NCBI RefSeq assembly: GCF_014202335.1
Contig: NZ_JACHGP010000001.1
Span: forward strand, 295,804 to 359,803
Direction: 5' to 3'
Length of the DNA stretch: 64,000 nucleotides
Source: Mycobacterium sp. AZCC_0083
Lineage (GTDB): Bacteria > Actinomycetota > Actinomycetes > Mycobacteriales > Mycobacteriaceae
In this document: positions 18,981 through 32,069 of the stretch, piece after piece
Numbering within the stretch: the stretch's first letter is position 1
How the letters are laid out: each line of letters starts with the position of its first letter
Notes under the pieces: model-generated
The model's database searches: none
Told to the model about the DNA's origin: nothing
Seen by the model: only the letters and a program-made list of their open reading frames with translations
Program-made: the position numbers and the translations under genes

Positions 18981-19680
18981 TGTCGAGATGTTCGTCGATC
19001 TTGGCTTCCGCCTTGGCCACGTCGCCGCTCGCCAACGCGTCGACGATGGCCTGGTGTTCGACACACACCGGACGCTGCCGATTGGGCGAGGCGAACACCG
19101 CGGCGAGGCCGATGCGCGACAGCCGGGCCCGCAACCCGGTGTACGTCGTGGCCAGCAATTCGCTGTTCGCGGCGTCGACGAGGGTCTGGTGGAAACGTCC
19201 GTCGAGAGCAATGAACGTCTTGGCAGACGACTCGTCGGCCGAGTCGATCAGGGTTTCCTGCTCGGCGAGGATGGTGCGCATCGTGGCGACCGGCGCGTTG
19301 CCCGCGGCAAGCACGCGCTGCGCCGCGTGCCGCTCGAGCACGCCACGCAGGTCCATCAACTCGGCGATCTGGCGGCCGGACAGCGCGGGCACTCGCGCCC
19401 CGCGCTTCGGCACCATCTCGACAAGGCCCTCGGCCTGCAACAGCAACAGCGCCTCACGCACCGGGGTGCGCGATACCCCGATCTGCGCCGCGAGTTCCTG
19501 CTCGTTGAGGAACGAACCAGTGGTGGTCGGCAACGTAAGAACCTGATCCACGATGAAGGCGTAGGCCTTCTCTCGTCCTGACGAGGGGGCCTTCTCTCGT
19601 CCTGACGAGGGGGCCTTCTCTCGTCCTGACGAGGGGGCCTTCTCTCGTCCTGACGAGGGACCACCGCCAGTCGTCTGCAT
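18952..19680 (-). CDS. GntR-family regulator, FCD subfamily, with 4 x 8-residue N-terminal repeat
   Basis: A 242-aa regulator. Residues 8-39 are four perfect tandem copies of PSSGREKA. The winged helix follows at 40-105 (AAQIGVSRTPVREALLLLQ, GLVEMVPKRGARVPAL). The FCD ligand domain (about 110-242) has ALDGRFHQTLVDAAN and a C-terminal EHQAIVDALASGDVAKAEAKIDEHL, with the Asp/His metal ligands of that class. The ATG at 19680 lies inside operator copy 2, and a TATACA box sits 6 nt upstream, so it may be leaderless and autorepressed. It likely controls the MHS/DUF2848/amidase genes. Confidence 0.9.
   Translation of the reverse strand: MQTTGGGPSSGREKAPSSGREKAPSSGREKAPSSGREKAYAFIVDQVLTLPTTTGSFLNEQELAAQIGVSRTPVREALLLLQAEGLVEMVPKRGARVPALSGRQIAELMDLRGVLERHAAQRVLAAGNAPVATMRTILAEQETLIDSADESSAKTFIALDGRFHQTLVDAANSELLATTYTGLRARLSRIGLAAVFASPNRQRPVCVEHQAIVDALASGDVAKAEAKIDEHLDITLQILLRA
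19564..19659 (-). repeat. four perfect 24-bp tandem repeats inside the GntR gene
   Basis: Units at 19564-19587, 19588-19611, 19612-19635 and 19636-19659 are identical on inspection, 24 bp each, and keep the reading frame, encoding PSSGREKA four times. Perfect identity implies recent expansion or strong homogenisation. Such a minisatellite can gain or lose units by slippage without breaking the frame. Confidence 0.95.
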
Positions 19681-19693
19681 ACATTCTGTATAC
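19677..19693 (-). promoter_or_regulatory. GTATAC-N5-GTATGC operator, copy 2
   Basis: On the minus strand the site reads GTATACAGAATGTATGC, closely matching copy 1 upstream of the transporter. It overlaps the gntR start codon and a possible TATACA -10 box, and it lies about 40 bp before the amidase start. Binding here would repress both gntR and the divergent amidase gene. Confidence 0.65.
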
Positions 19694-19731
19694 CTCAACC
19701 ACCACGCCAAGCGATACAAGGAGACATCACG

Positions 19732-20520
19732 ATGACGATTCGAATAGCTCTCGCCCAGGTGACCAGCACTGACGACGTCGCCGAAAATCTTGCCACGATC
19801 GACGACTACACCACCCGCGCGGCCGCCGACGGCGCCCGACTCGTGGTGTTCCCCGAAGCGATGATGCGGTGCTTCGGCGGTGCATCCTTGGCCGAGATCG
19901 CACAACCGCTCGACGGGCCATGGGCAACCGCGGTCCGCGCGATCGCCGAGCGCGCAGGCATCACCGTCGCCGCGGGAATGTTCACTCCTGCCGACGACGG
20001 CCGCGTCCGCAACACACTGTTGGTGACCGGCGGCGGAGTCGACGCGCACTACGACAAGATCCACCTGTTCGACGCATTCGGATTCGCCGAGTCCGATACC
20101 GTGTCACCCGGCCAGGACCCGCTGGTCCTCGAAATCGCCGGTGTTCGAGTCGGTTTCGCGATCTGCTACGACGTGCGGTTCCCTGGACTATTCCTGACGA
20201 TGGCCGACAACGATGCTCGACTCAACGTCGTCTCGGCGTCGTGGGGCGCGGGCCCCGGCAAGGTCGAGCACTGGGAACTCCTCGCCCGTGCCCGCGCGCT
20301 CGACACCACGACCTTCGTCGCGGCGTGCGACCAGGCACCGCCCGCTGACTACCACGGATCGGCCCCACGGGGAGTCGGGCACAGCCTCGTCGCGGCGCCC
20401 GACGGACGCGTACTCGAAGCGCTTGGCGACGAACCCGACCTACTGATCGTCGACATCGAACTCGACGTGGTCGACGCCGTACGCCGCTCGCTCCCGGTGC
20501 TGGCGAACCGCCGGATCTGA
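19732..20520 (+). CDS. carbon-nitrogen hydrolase (nitrilase superfamily amidase)
   Basis: A 262-aa enzyme with the complete catalytic triad of the family: Glu42 in VVFPEAM, Lys109 in HYDKIHLFD and nucleophile Cys145 in AICYDVRFPGLF. It hydrolyses a C-N bond, most like omega-amidases or small-amide hydrolases that release an acid and ammonia; the exact substrate is unknown. AAGGAG lies 8 nt before the ATG. It is divergent from gntR across operator copy 2, so it belongs to the same inducible set as the MHS transporter and DUF2848. Confidence 0.92.
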   Translation: MTIRIALAQVTSTDDVAENLATIDDYTTRAAADGARLVVFPEAMMRCFGGASLAEIAQPLDGPWATAVRAIAERAGITVAAGMFTPADDGRVRNTLLVTGGGVDAHYDKIHLFDAFGFAESDTVSPGQDPLVLEIAGVRVGFAICYDVRFPGLFLTMADNDARLNVVSASWGAGPGKVEHWELLARARALDTTTFVAACDQAPPADYHGSAPRGVGHSLVAAPDGRVLEALGDEPDLLIVDIELDVVDAVRRSLPVLANRRI

Positions 20521-20528
20521 GCCTTGCT

Positions 20529-21728
<1,200 letters not shown>

Positions 21729-21845
21729 GGTGTCATTCCCTTCCGAAAAAACTTAGTTAAGCGAATCATATGCAAGTCCCGAAGCAGCAAACCCTGTGGG
21801 CCGCTCCCGCGCAACCCTTACGCGCAGAGTGTCACGTGTGACGCG

Positions 21846-23102
21846 TCACCCTTCCCGGCTGCGCAGGAAGGCCGCGATCGCGTCAACGATACGACTGGCC
21901 ATCAATGTCTTCGACCCGTGCTCCAGCGCCGCCTCGTTGCCGTCGGCCGCCAGAAGCCACCCGTCGTTGTTGTCCACTTCGAACGCGCGGCCATCGCCGA
22001 CGGCGTTGACGACCAGCAGATCACAGCCCTTGCGCTGCAGTTTCGCCCTGGCGTGGAAGAGCACGTCGCCGTTGGCATCGCCCGTCTCCGCGGCGAATCC
22101 AACGATCGCGCGCATGTTGGGCAGCTGTCCGTCGGTGCGGGCCCGCACGGTCCCGGCCAGGATGTCGTCGGTCCGGCTGAGATCGATGGCAGGGGCGTCG
22201 AGGGAGGAATCCGGGGACTTCTTGATCTTGCTGGTGGCAACGTGCGTTGGGCGGAAGTCGGCGACCGCAGCGGCCATCACCAACACGTCGGCATCGGGAA
22301 CGTGCTTGGACACCGCGTCCTGCAGTTGGCTCGCCGACCCGATCCGAACCACGTCGACGCCTGCCGGGTCGACGAGGCCTGCCGTGTTGCCTGCGATCAA
22401 GGTCACCTCGGCACCACGCTGCGCGGCGACGCGTGCCACTGCGTAGCCCTGCTTGCCCGAGCTGCGGTTGCCGATGAAGCGCACCGGATCGATGGGCTCA
22501 CGAGTACCGCCAGCGGTGACGAGCACCTTGACGCCTGCCAGGTCGTGGGGCAGGGCGTCGGAACGCTCGAGAAGCAGCTTGGCGAGGGTGGTGATCTCCT
22601 CCGGCTCGGGAAGCCGGCCCGCACCGCTGTCGGCGCCGGTGAGCCTGCCAGACGCCGGCTCGAGCACCACGGCACCGCGACGGCGCAGCGTGGCGACGTT
22701 CTCGACGGTGGCGGGGTGGAACCACATCTCGGTGTGCATCGCCGGGGCGAACAGCACTGGACATCGAGCGGTCAGCAGCGTGGCGGTCAGTAGGTCGTCG
22801 CCGCGGCCGGCGACGGCGCGCGAAAGGAGGTCGGCGGTGGCCGGTGCGACGACGACGAGGTCGGCGTCCTGGCCGATCCGGACGTGTGGGACCTCGTTGA
22901 CGTCCTCGAACACCCCGGTGCGGACGGGCTGACCCGACAGCGCCTCGAAGGTGGCTGCTCCGACGAACTTGAGAGCCGATTCGGTGGGGACCACGCGGAC
23001 GCTGTGGCCGGCCTCGGTCAGCTGCCGGACGACCGAGCACGCCTTGTAGGCGGCGATGCCTCCGGCGACGCCGACAACGATCCGCTTGCGGTCCGTACTC
23101 AC
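21846..23102 (-). CDS. coaBC: bifunctional phosphopantothenoylcysteine decarboxylase/synthetase
   Basis: Two steps of coenzyme A synthesis: CoaB joins 4'-phosphopantothenate and cysteine using CTP, and CoaC, an FMN flavoprotein, decarboxylates the product. The CoaC half (residues 1-180) begins IVVGVAGGIAAYKACSVVR and has APAMHTEMWFHPA. The CoaB half has LVTAGGTREPIDPVRFIGNR and SSGKQGYAVARVA, with the later substrate region AAAVADFRP and KIKK. The length, 418 aa, is standard. It sits 16 nt after rpoZ. Confidence 0.96.
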   Translation of the reverse strand: MSTDRKRIVVGVAGGIAAYKACSVVRQLTEAGHSVRVVPTESALKFVGAATFEALSGQPVRTGVFEDVNEVPHVRIGQDADLVVVAPATADLLSRAVAGRGDDLLTATLLTARCPVLFAPAMHTEMWFHPATVENVATLRRRGAVVLEPASGRLTGADSGAGRLPEPEEITTLAKLLLERSDALPHDLAGVKVLVTAGGTREPIDPVRFIGNRSSGKQGYAVARVAAQRGAEVTLIAGNTAGLVDPAGVDVVRIGSASQLQDAVSKHVPDADVLVMAAAVADFRPTHVATSKIKKSPDSSLDAPAIDLSRTDDILAGTVRARTDGQLPNMRAIVGFAAETGDANGDVLFHARAKLQRKGCDLLVVNAVGDGRAFEVDNNDGWLLAADGNEAALEHGSKTLMASRIVDAIAAFLRSREG

Positions 23103-23118
23103 GTGCTCGGCGGCCTGG

Positions 23119-24047
<929 letters not shown>

Positions 24048-24075
24048 CGCAATCGCCGTCCGGTCCCCGCCGACG

Positions 24076-24399
24076 CTAGTCAGCCGTGAAGTCGAACTTT
24101 TCCAGCAGGGCCTTGCGCTGACGATCACCGAGGCCGCGCAGGCGGCGGGTCGGAGCGATCTCCAGCTCGGTCATGATTTCCTGCGCCTTGACCTTGCCCA
24201 CCTTGGGCAACGCTTCCAGCAGTGCGGAAACCTTCATCTTGCCCAAGACCTCGTTGGTCTCAGCGTCCTTGAGGACCTGCTTGAGGTTGGTGCCGCCGCG
24301 CTTGAGCCGATCTTTGAGCTCGGCTCGCAGTCGACGTGCGGCAGCAGCCTTCTCCAACGCTGCCGCTCGCTGCTCGTCGGTCAACTGGGGAAGGGCCAC
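24076..24399 (-). CDS. mihF: mycobacterial integration host factor mIHF
   Basis: A 107-aa nucleoid-associated DNA-binding protein, essential in M. tuberculosis and originally found as a host factor for phage L5 integration. It is helical and basic at the N-terminus ([28 protein letters not shown]) and carries the helix-two-turn-helix [23 protein letters not shown] with the [15 protein letters not shown] tail that contacts DNA. The GTG start at 24399 has GGAGG 5 nt before it. It heads the mihF-gmk-rpoZ-coaBC-metK run. Confidence 0.96.
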   Translation of the reverse strand: MALPQLTDEQRAAALEKAAAARRLRAELKDRLKRGGTNLKQVLKDAETNEVLGKMKVSALLEALPKVGKVKAQEIMTELEIAPTRRLRGLGDRQRKALLEKFDFTAD

Positions 24400-24927
24400 G
24401 GTTTCCTCCGTCTCTCGGTCATCTCTTTGAGGCCGTTATTTTCTTGTCTTGACTGGTAGGAGAACCAGCCAGCGACGACGACCGTACCCACGCTGGCTGA
24501 CGAAAGCTAACCCCACCCCCCTGTTTGGCCGCCAAAACTCCAGCGTGTAGAGCACGCGTTTCGGGGCGGGACCACGCCGTCACCGGCCCGATCTGGCACG
24601 ATTTGTCCCCGGTCGGCCATCGATGTGCCTGCATATCAACGGTTTTGGCCGGATCGGCTCGATCTCGGCACACGGCCGAGGGTCGCGGGGATGCCCCCGG
24701 GGCGCGCAATCGGCCCACTGGTTGAGAAATTTTCGCTGGTCACGGCGTGTCGGGCGTGTCGGAGCGCTGTTCGGCCACGAGCGCGGTGTCACTTCCGTCA
24801 CTTCAGTTTCATCCGTCACGTAGCTCACTCATACCCAGCGAAAAGCTGGGACACAGGTCGCCTGCATAGCGTGCGGCTGTCGGGTTGATCAAGCGGCGTC
24901 CCCGAATGCCTCGAAAGGAAAGTGGCC
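24400..24927. other. 528-bp gene-free region, divergent promoters of mihF and secreted protein 1
   Basis: I find no convincing gene here; the open frames present have random composition and no ribosome binding sites. The left part must hold the mihF promoter. The right part holds short GTCAC repeats around 24788-24820 (CCGTCACTTC, CCGTCACG) and a small stem-loop at 24834-24850. In M. tuberculosis PE15/PPE20 lie on this side of mihF; nothing of them is visible here. Confidence 0.6.
24834..24850 (+). other. small stem-loop upstream of secreted protein 1
   Basis: CCCAGC and GCTGGG form a perfect 6-bp stem around a GAAAA loop. It lies about 80 nt before the ATG of the secreted protein, so it may be in its 5' untranslated RNA. 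No function can be assigned. Confidence 0.4.
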
Positions 24928-25488
24928 ATGCTTCTCAAGCGCGTGACCTGTGCCTCCGCGATCGCCATCGGCGTGGGGGTCTCCGCACTGACCGCCGGGG
25001 TCGGCCTCGCGGCCGCACAGCCGGGCCCGGCGCCGTGCGGACCTCAGGGCGGTACCTGCCAGGGGCCGGGCGGTCCCGGTGGACCTCAAGGCGGACCGGG
25101 TAGGCAGGATCCCCCGCCGGACCGGGGCGGCCCAGGTGGACCCGGCGGGCCTCAGGGTGGGCCTCAAGGTGGACCTGGCGACGGCCGCGGTGGCCCTCCA
25201 GGCGGGCCCGGAGGCCCGAACGACGGGCCCGGCGGACCAGGAGGCCCAGGTGGACCCGGCGACGGGCGTGGTGGACCGGGTGGGCCGGGTGACTGGCGCA
25301 ATGGACCCGGCAGCCCTGGTGGGCCGAACTGGGGTCCCCCACCCCCGGACCTCGCCTGGCGCGGGCTGGATCAGGGTCGGTACGACCACCAGCCGTTCAA
25401 CTACAACGGCAGCTGGGTGCAGCCGCTCTTCAATCCCGACTTCAACAACTGGGGCTTCTGGTTCCTGGGAATCTGGATTCCGCTGTGA
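24928..25488 (+). CDS. secreted Gly/Pro-rich protein with WGFWFLG C-terminal motif (paralogue 1)
   Basis: A 186-aa exported protein of unknown function. A signal peptide is clear (KRVTCASAIAIGVGV, then GLAAAQPGP, cleavage after the AxA). Residues 35-140 are a collagen-like run of Gly, Pro and Gln with GGPGG, PQGGP and GPGDGR repeats. The C-terminal 45 residues are a compact block, WRGLDQGRYDHQPFNYNGSW through NNWGFWFLGIWIPL. That block is shared with the protein at 25846. The ATG at 24928 is favoured over GTG 24922 because AAAGGAA is spaced properly from it. Confidence 0.85.
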   Translation: MLLKRVTCASAIAIGVGVSALTAGVGLAAAQPGPAPCGPQGGTCQGPGGPGGPQGGPGRQDPPPDRGGPGGPGGPQGGPQGGPGDGRGGPPGGPGGPNDGPGGPGGPGGPGDGRGGPGGPGDWRNGPGSPGGPNWGPPPPDLAWRGLDQGRYDHQPFNYNGSWVQPLFNPDFNNWGFWFLGIWIPL

Positions 25489-25845
25489 TGGTCTAGCCGC
25501 GGGTCGTCACGTCGAATGTGCGCGTGTGGCGGAGAACTGGTCAGTTCTCCGCCACACGCGCACCATCGGCGGGGCTCATCGAACTTGCGACGACGTGCGG
25601 CCGGTGATGGCGACATCACCGGCCGCATTCGTTGTCTCCGGACGTGATCGAGCGGGCACTGCCGTTCGCGGTGTTCTTCGCGACTTCGCGGCTGCCGCGA
25701 TAATCCTGAGAGCAAACGGTTTTCGTACTGTTATCGGATGCACAGCCCACGCCCACTTGGACCACAGTGCCAACCCATTTCCGCCGCTTAACGTCTTGGT
25801 GGTGAGGCGAACTCGCGCCCACGGACGAGAAGTGGAGAGACCCTG
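25489..25845. other. 357-bp gene-free spacer between the two secreted-protein genes
   Basis: The left end has a strong 46-bp inverted repeat, described separately. The right end has TAACGT at 25789-25794 as a possible -10 box, which would give a leader of about 45 nt before the ATG at 25846. Otherwise I see nothing: frames across it are out of step with the flanking genes and lack start signals. Confidence 0.55.
25518..25563. terminator. 22-bp perfect inverted repeat, probable hairpin terminator
   Basis: Two 22-nt arms at 25518-25539 and 25542-25563 are exact reverse complements with only GT between them; the inner part reads GGAGAACTG-GT-CAGTTCTCC. It starts 29 nt after the stop of secreted protein 1. 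There is no downstream T run, which fits the non-canonical hairpin terminators of mycobacteria. As DNA it is almost a full palindrome, so a protein-binding or cruciform role is also possible. Confidence 0.65.
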
Positions 25846-26181
25846 ATGACCATCAAGCGAGCCATCTACGCGTCGACGCTGGCAGCCGGAGTCGGACTCG
25901 CCGGGTTGTTCGGCGTCGGCCTCGGCACGGCGTCCGCAGAACCCGGACCGCAGTGCAACGCGCCGAACAGGCCGCCTTGCGGACAGGATCAGCACGACAA
26001 CCAGGGGCGGGGCGACGATCGCGGCGGCCCGGCTCCTGTCGACTGGAACCACCGCGGCATCGATCAGGGGCGGGGCGACCACCAGCCGTTCAACTGGTAC
26101 GGCCAGCAGGTCAACCCGGTGTTCGACGGGGGCCACAACGCCTGGGGCTTCTGGTTCCTCGGGCAGTGGATTCCGCTGTAA
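25846..26181 (+). CDS. secreted protein with WGFWFLG C-terminal motif (paralogue 2)
   Basis: A 111-aa exported protein. The N-terminus is a signal peptide (IKRAIYASTLAAGVGLAGLFGVGLGTASAEPGP). A short linker with two cysteines (QCNAPNRPPCGQ) replaces the long Gly/Pro region of its neighbour. The C-terminus, RGIDQGRGDHQPFNWYGQQV through NAWGFWFLGQWIPL, matches paralogue 1 residue for residue at most positions. GGAGAGA precedes the ATG by 5 nt. No enzyme motif is seen; aromatic-rich compact ends like this suggest a small wall or matrix protein, but this is a guess. Confidence 0.85.
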   Translation: MTIKRAIYASTLAAGVGLAGLFGVGLGTASAEPGPQCNAPNRPPCGQDQHDNQGRGDDRGGPAPVDWNHRGIDQGRGDHQPFNWYGQQVNPVFDGGHNAWGFWFLGQWIPL

Positions 26182-26197
26182 GCCAAGGGAAGAAAGC

Positions 26198-26229
26198 GCG
26201 GCGGGTCACCGGCAACGGTGGCCCGCCGC
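26198..26229. terminator. hairpin terminator between convergent genes
   Basis: A 14-bp stem (one G-U pair in RNA) of GCGGCGGGTCACCG against CGGTGGCCCGCCGC closes a GCAA tetraloop. It lies in the 53-bp gap between the stop of secreted protein 2 and the stop of pyrF, which run towards each other, so it can serve both strands. Confidence 0.75.
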
Positions 26230-26234
26230 TGCGT

Positions 26235-27052
26235 CTAAGCGGACAGATACGCGGCGGTGTCGCGCATCCGCTCGGCAGCGGCGCGCAGAGCGGTGACATC
26301 CGGTCCGACCCGCAGTAGCTCACGGGAAACGGCAGGCAGCAGCTGGCCGGGCAGTGCCCCCCCGAGGCCGGCCAGCGCGTCCAGCCGGCCGCCCTGCGCA
26401 CCCACCCCGGGCACCAGTACCGGTCCGCCGAGTGCGCTGAGGTCCGGCACGTCTGACAGCGTGGCGCCGACGACGACGCCGACGGAACCCTTGTCCGGCA
26501 ACGCGGCACGGTTCATCGAGGCGACGTCGTCGACGATGGTCTGGGCAACCGTCTTGCCTCCGATCAGCGCGCGCTGAACGCTCGCGCCCTCGGGGTTGGA
26601 GGTCGCCGCGACGACGAATACTCCGCGATCGTGCGTGGCTGCGGTATCGAACAGGGGCTGCAGCGATCCGAACCCGAGGTACGGGGTCGCCGTCACCGCG
26701 TCGGCCGCCAGTGGGGAATCGCCGGCCCATGCGGCGGCGTAGGCGGCCATCGTGGAACCGATGTCGCCGCGTTTGGCATCGGCAAGCACCATTACCCCGG
26801 ATTCCCGTAGTTCGGAGATCGTGCGCTCCAATACGGAAAAGCCTGCCGCACCATAAGTCTCGAAGAACGCCACCTGCGGCTTGACCACCGCGAACCCCGC
26901 GAAGGCCTCGACGCAGACGTCGCAGAATGCGCTCAATCCAACGGCGTCCGTCGACAGCCCCCATGCGGTCAGCAGTTCGGGGTGCGGGTCGATTCCGAGG
27001 CACAGCGGCCCCCGCTCCGCCATGGCTGCGGCCAGTCTGGTGCCGAACGCCG

Positions 27053-27056
<4 letters not shown>
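26235..27056 (-). CDS. pyrF: orotidine 5'-phosphate decarboxylase (type 2)
   Basis: Last step of UMP synthesis. The 273-aa protein has the type 2 signature [18 protein letters not shown] with catalytic Lys and Asp, [12 protein letters not shown] at the N-terminus and VPGVGAQGG in the phosphate loop. The GTG start at 27056 overlaps the carB stop (GTGA), so it is the distal gene of the pyr operon. The operon ends in the hairpin at 26198-26229. Confidence 0.96.
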
Positions 27057-30423
<3,367 letters not shown>

Positions 30424-30424
<1 letters not shown>

Positions 30425-31569
30425 CAGCGCCTGCCCTCCCCTGCCTTGACCTCGGACATGAGGTCGACGAATTGATCGAACAGGTAGTTGGCGTCGTGCG
30501 GTCCCGCCGCCGCCTCCGGGTGGTACTGCACCGAGAATGCCCGGCCGTCAACCAGTTTGATGCCTTCGACGACGCCATCGTTTGCGCAGGTGTGGCTCAC
30601 CACTGCCGGGCCGAAGGCCGTGTCGAACTCCTCGCCGGCCTCACCCTCGAGGGCGAATCCGTGGTTCTGGGCGGTGACGGCGACGCGTCCGGTGGCGTGG
30701 TCCATCACCGGGATGTTGATGCCGCGGTGGCCGAACACCATCTTGTAGGTGGACCGTCCCAGCGCACGGCCGAGGATCTGGTTGCCGAAGCAGATGCCGA
30801 ACAACGGGATTCCGGCTCCGAGCACCTCGCGCGTCACCTCGACGACGTGGTCGGCGGTCGCCGGGTCGCCTGGCCCGTTGGACAGGAACACCCCGTCCGG
30901 GTTCAAGTCGGCGATCTGGTCGAAGGTCACCGACGATGGCAGCACGTGGCTGCGGATGCCGCGCCTTGCGAAGTTGCGCGGTGTGTTGGTCTTGATGCCG
31001 AGGTCGAGGGCGGCCACGGTGAACCGTTGCATGCCTTCGGGTTCCACGATGTAGACGTCGTCGGTACTCACCTCGCCCGCGAGGTCGGCGCCGAGCATCG
31101 ACGGCTGGTCGTTGACGCGGTCGAGCAGTTCGTCGACGGACGCATCAGCTTCATCTCCACTAAACACCCCGGCCTTCATCGACCCAGCGGTGCGCAGGTG
31201 ACGGACGACGGCGCGGGTGTCGATGCCCGCGATGCCCACGATGCCCTGGCGGACCAGTTCGTCGTCGAGCGTGCCGGTGGCTCGCCAGTTCGAGGCGCGC
31301 GGCGAAGGATCCCGCACCGCGTACCCGGCCACCCAGATCTTGTCCGCACGGCTCTCGGCGTCCTCGTGATTCCAGCCGGTGTTTCCGATCTGCGGCGCGG
31401 TCGCGATGACGATCTGCCCGTGATAACTCGGATCGGTCAATGTCTCCTGATAGCCGGACATCCCGGTGGAGAACACCGCCTCGCCCAAGGTCTGTCCGAT
31501 CGCGCCGAACGGCGTGCCGGTGAACACCCGCCCGTCCTCGAGGACGAGCACTGCCCTGTTCCCGCTCAT
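30424..31569 (-). CDS. carA: carbamoyl-phosphate synthase small subunit
   Basis: Glutamine amidotransferase subunit that supplies ammonia to CarB. The 381-aa protein has the N-terminal small domain ([35 protein letters not shown]) and a C-terminal class I GATase with nucleophile Cys in [15 protein letters not shown] and the His/Glu pair in [12 protein letters not shown]. The ATG at 31569 overlaps the upstream membrane-gene stop in an ATGA. The frame is open further upstream but homology begins here. Confidence 0.97.
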
Positions 31570-32069
31570 GCGGCGTCCTCCTCTACCCAGTTGGCCAGGT
31601 CGCGACGATCGTCGCCGCGGAACCCGGTGTCTATCTCGGTGCCCGACGGCAGCCGCCACCTGATCGCCAAGATGCCGTCGTGCGTCAGTGCCTTGCCTGC
31701 GATGCCGCGTTCGGTACGGATCGCCGTGATGGCGTCGTCGGGAATCCAGATGGGGCCAGCGCCGCTGCGCTGCAGCATGATTCCCTCCGGATAGCGGGTG
31801 AGCGTCGCCTTGCACCGGAAGCCGAGGTCGCCGACCGCGATCCGGTCCTGCCAGCTGGGCGCGATGGTGCTGCCGACGTAGAGGCCCTTGGTGGCCGGAA
31901 TGATCGCGGGTCCGACGGTGTCGGGCAGTGGCGGCAGCGCGCCGATCAGCTCGGCCTGCCGCTGAGCGCGATGCAACCAGCCACGCATCATCTGGCGGAT
32001 CATGAACGCAATCAGCAGCACCAGCAGGGCCGCCATGATCAGCGATGCGACGAGCGTCGAAGTGTTCAC
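31566..32069 (-). CDS. single-pass membrane protein of the pyr operon (Rv1382-like)
   Basis: A 167-aa protein with one N-terminal membrane helix ([19 protein letters not shown]) and a soluble cytoplasmic domain rich in beta strands ([55 protein letters not shown]) resembling a PH-like fold. It is locked between pyrC and carA by ATGA overlaps at both ends, exactly the place of Rv1382 in M. tuberculosis. The conserved position suggests a link to pyrimidine synthesis or simply co-expression; no function is known to me. Confidence 0.85.
   Translation of the reverse strand: MNTSTLVASLIMAALLVLLIAFMIRQMMRGWLHRAQRQAELIGALPPLPDTVGPAIIPATKGLYVGSTIAPSWQDRIAVGDLGFRCKATLTRYPEGIMLQRSGAGPIWIPDDAITAIRTERGIAGKALTHDGILAIRWRLPSGTEIDTGFRGDDRRDLANWVEEDAA

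Noticed and set aside
19564..19659. CRISPR-like array
   Set aside because: The units abut without spacers and encode an in-frame peptide repeat, so it is a minisatellite.
21729..21845. SAM riboswitch before metK
   Set aside because: The leader has no extended helices or conserved SAM-box sequence; only a short GTCACGTGTGAC inverted repeat is present, on the coaBC side.
24419..24828. Small genes in the mihF upstream region
   Set aside because: The frames lack ribosome binding sites and look random, and the region must hold promoters of mihF and the secreted protein.
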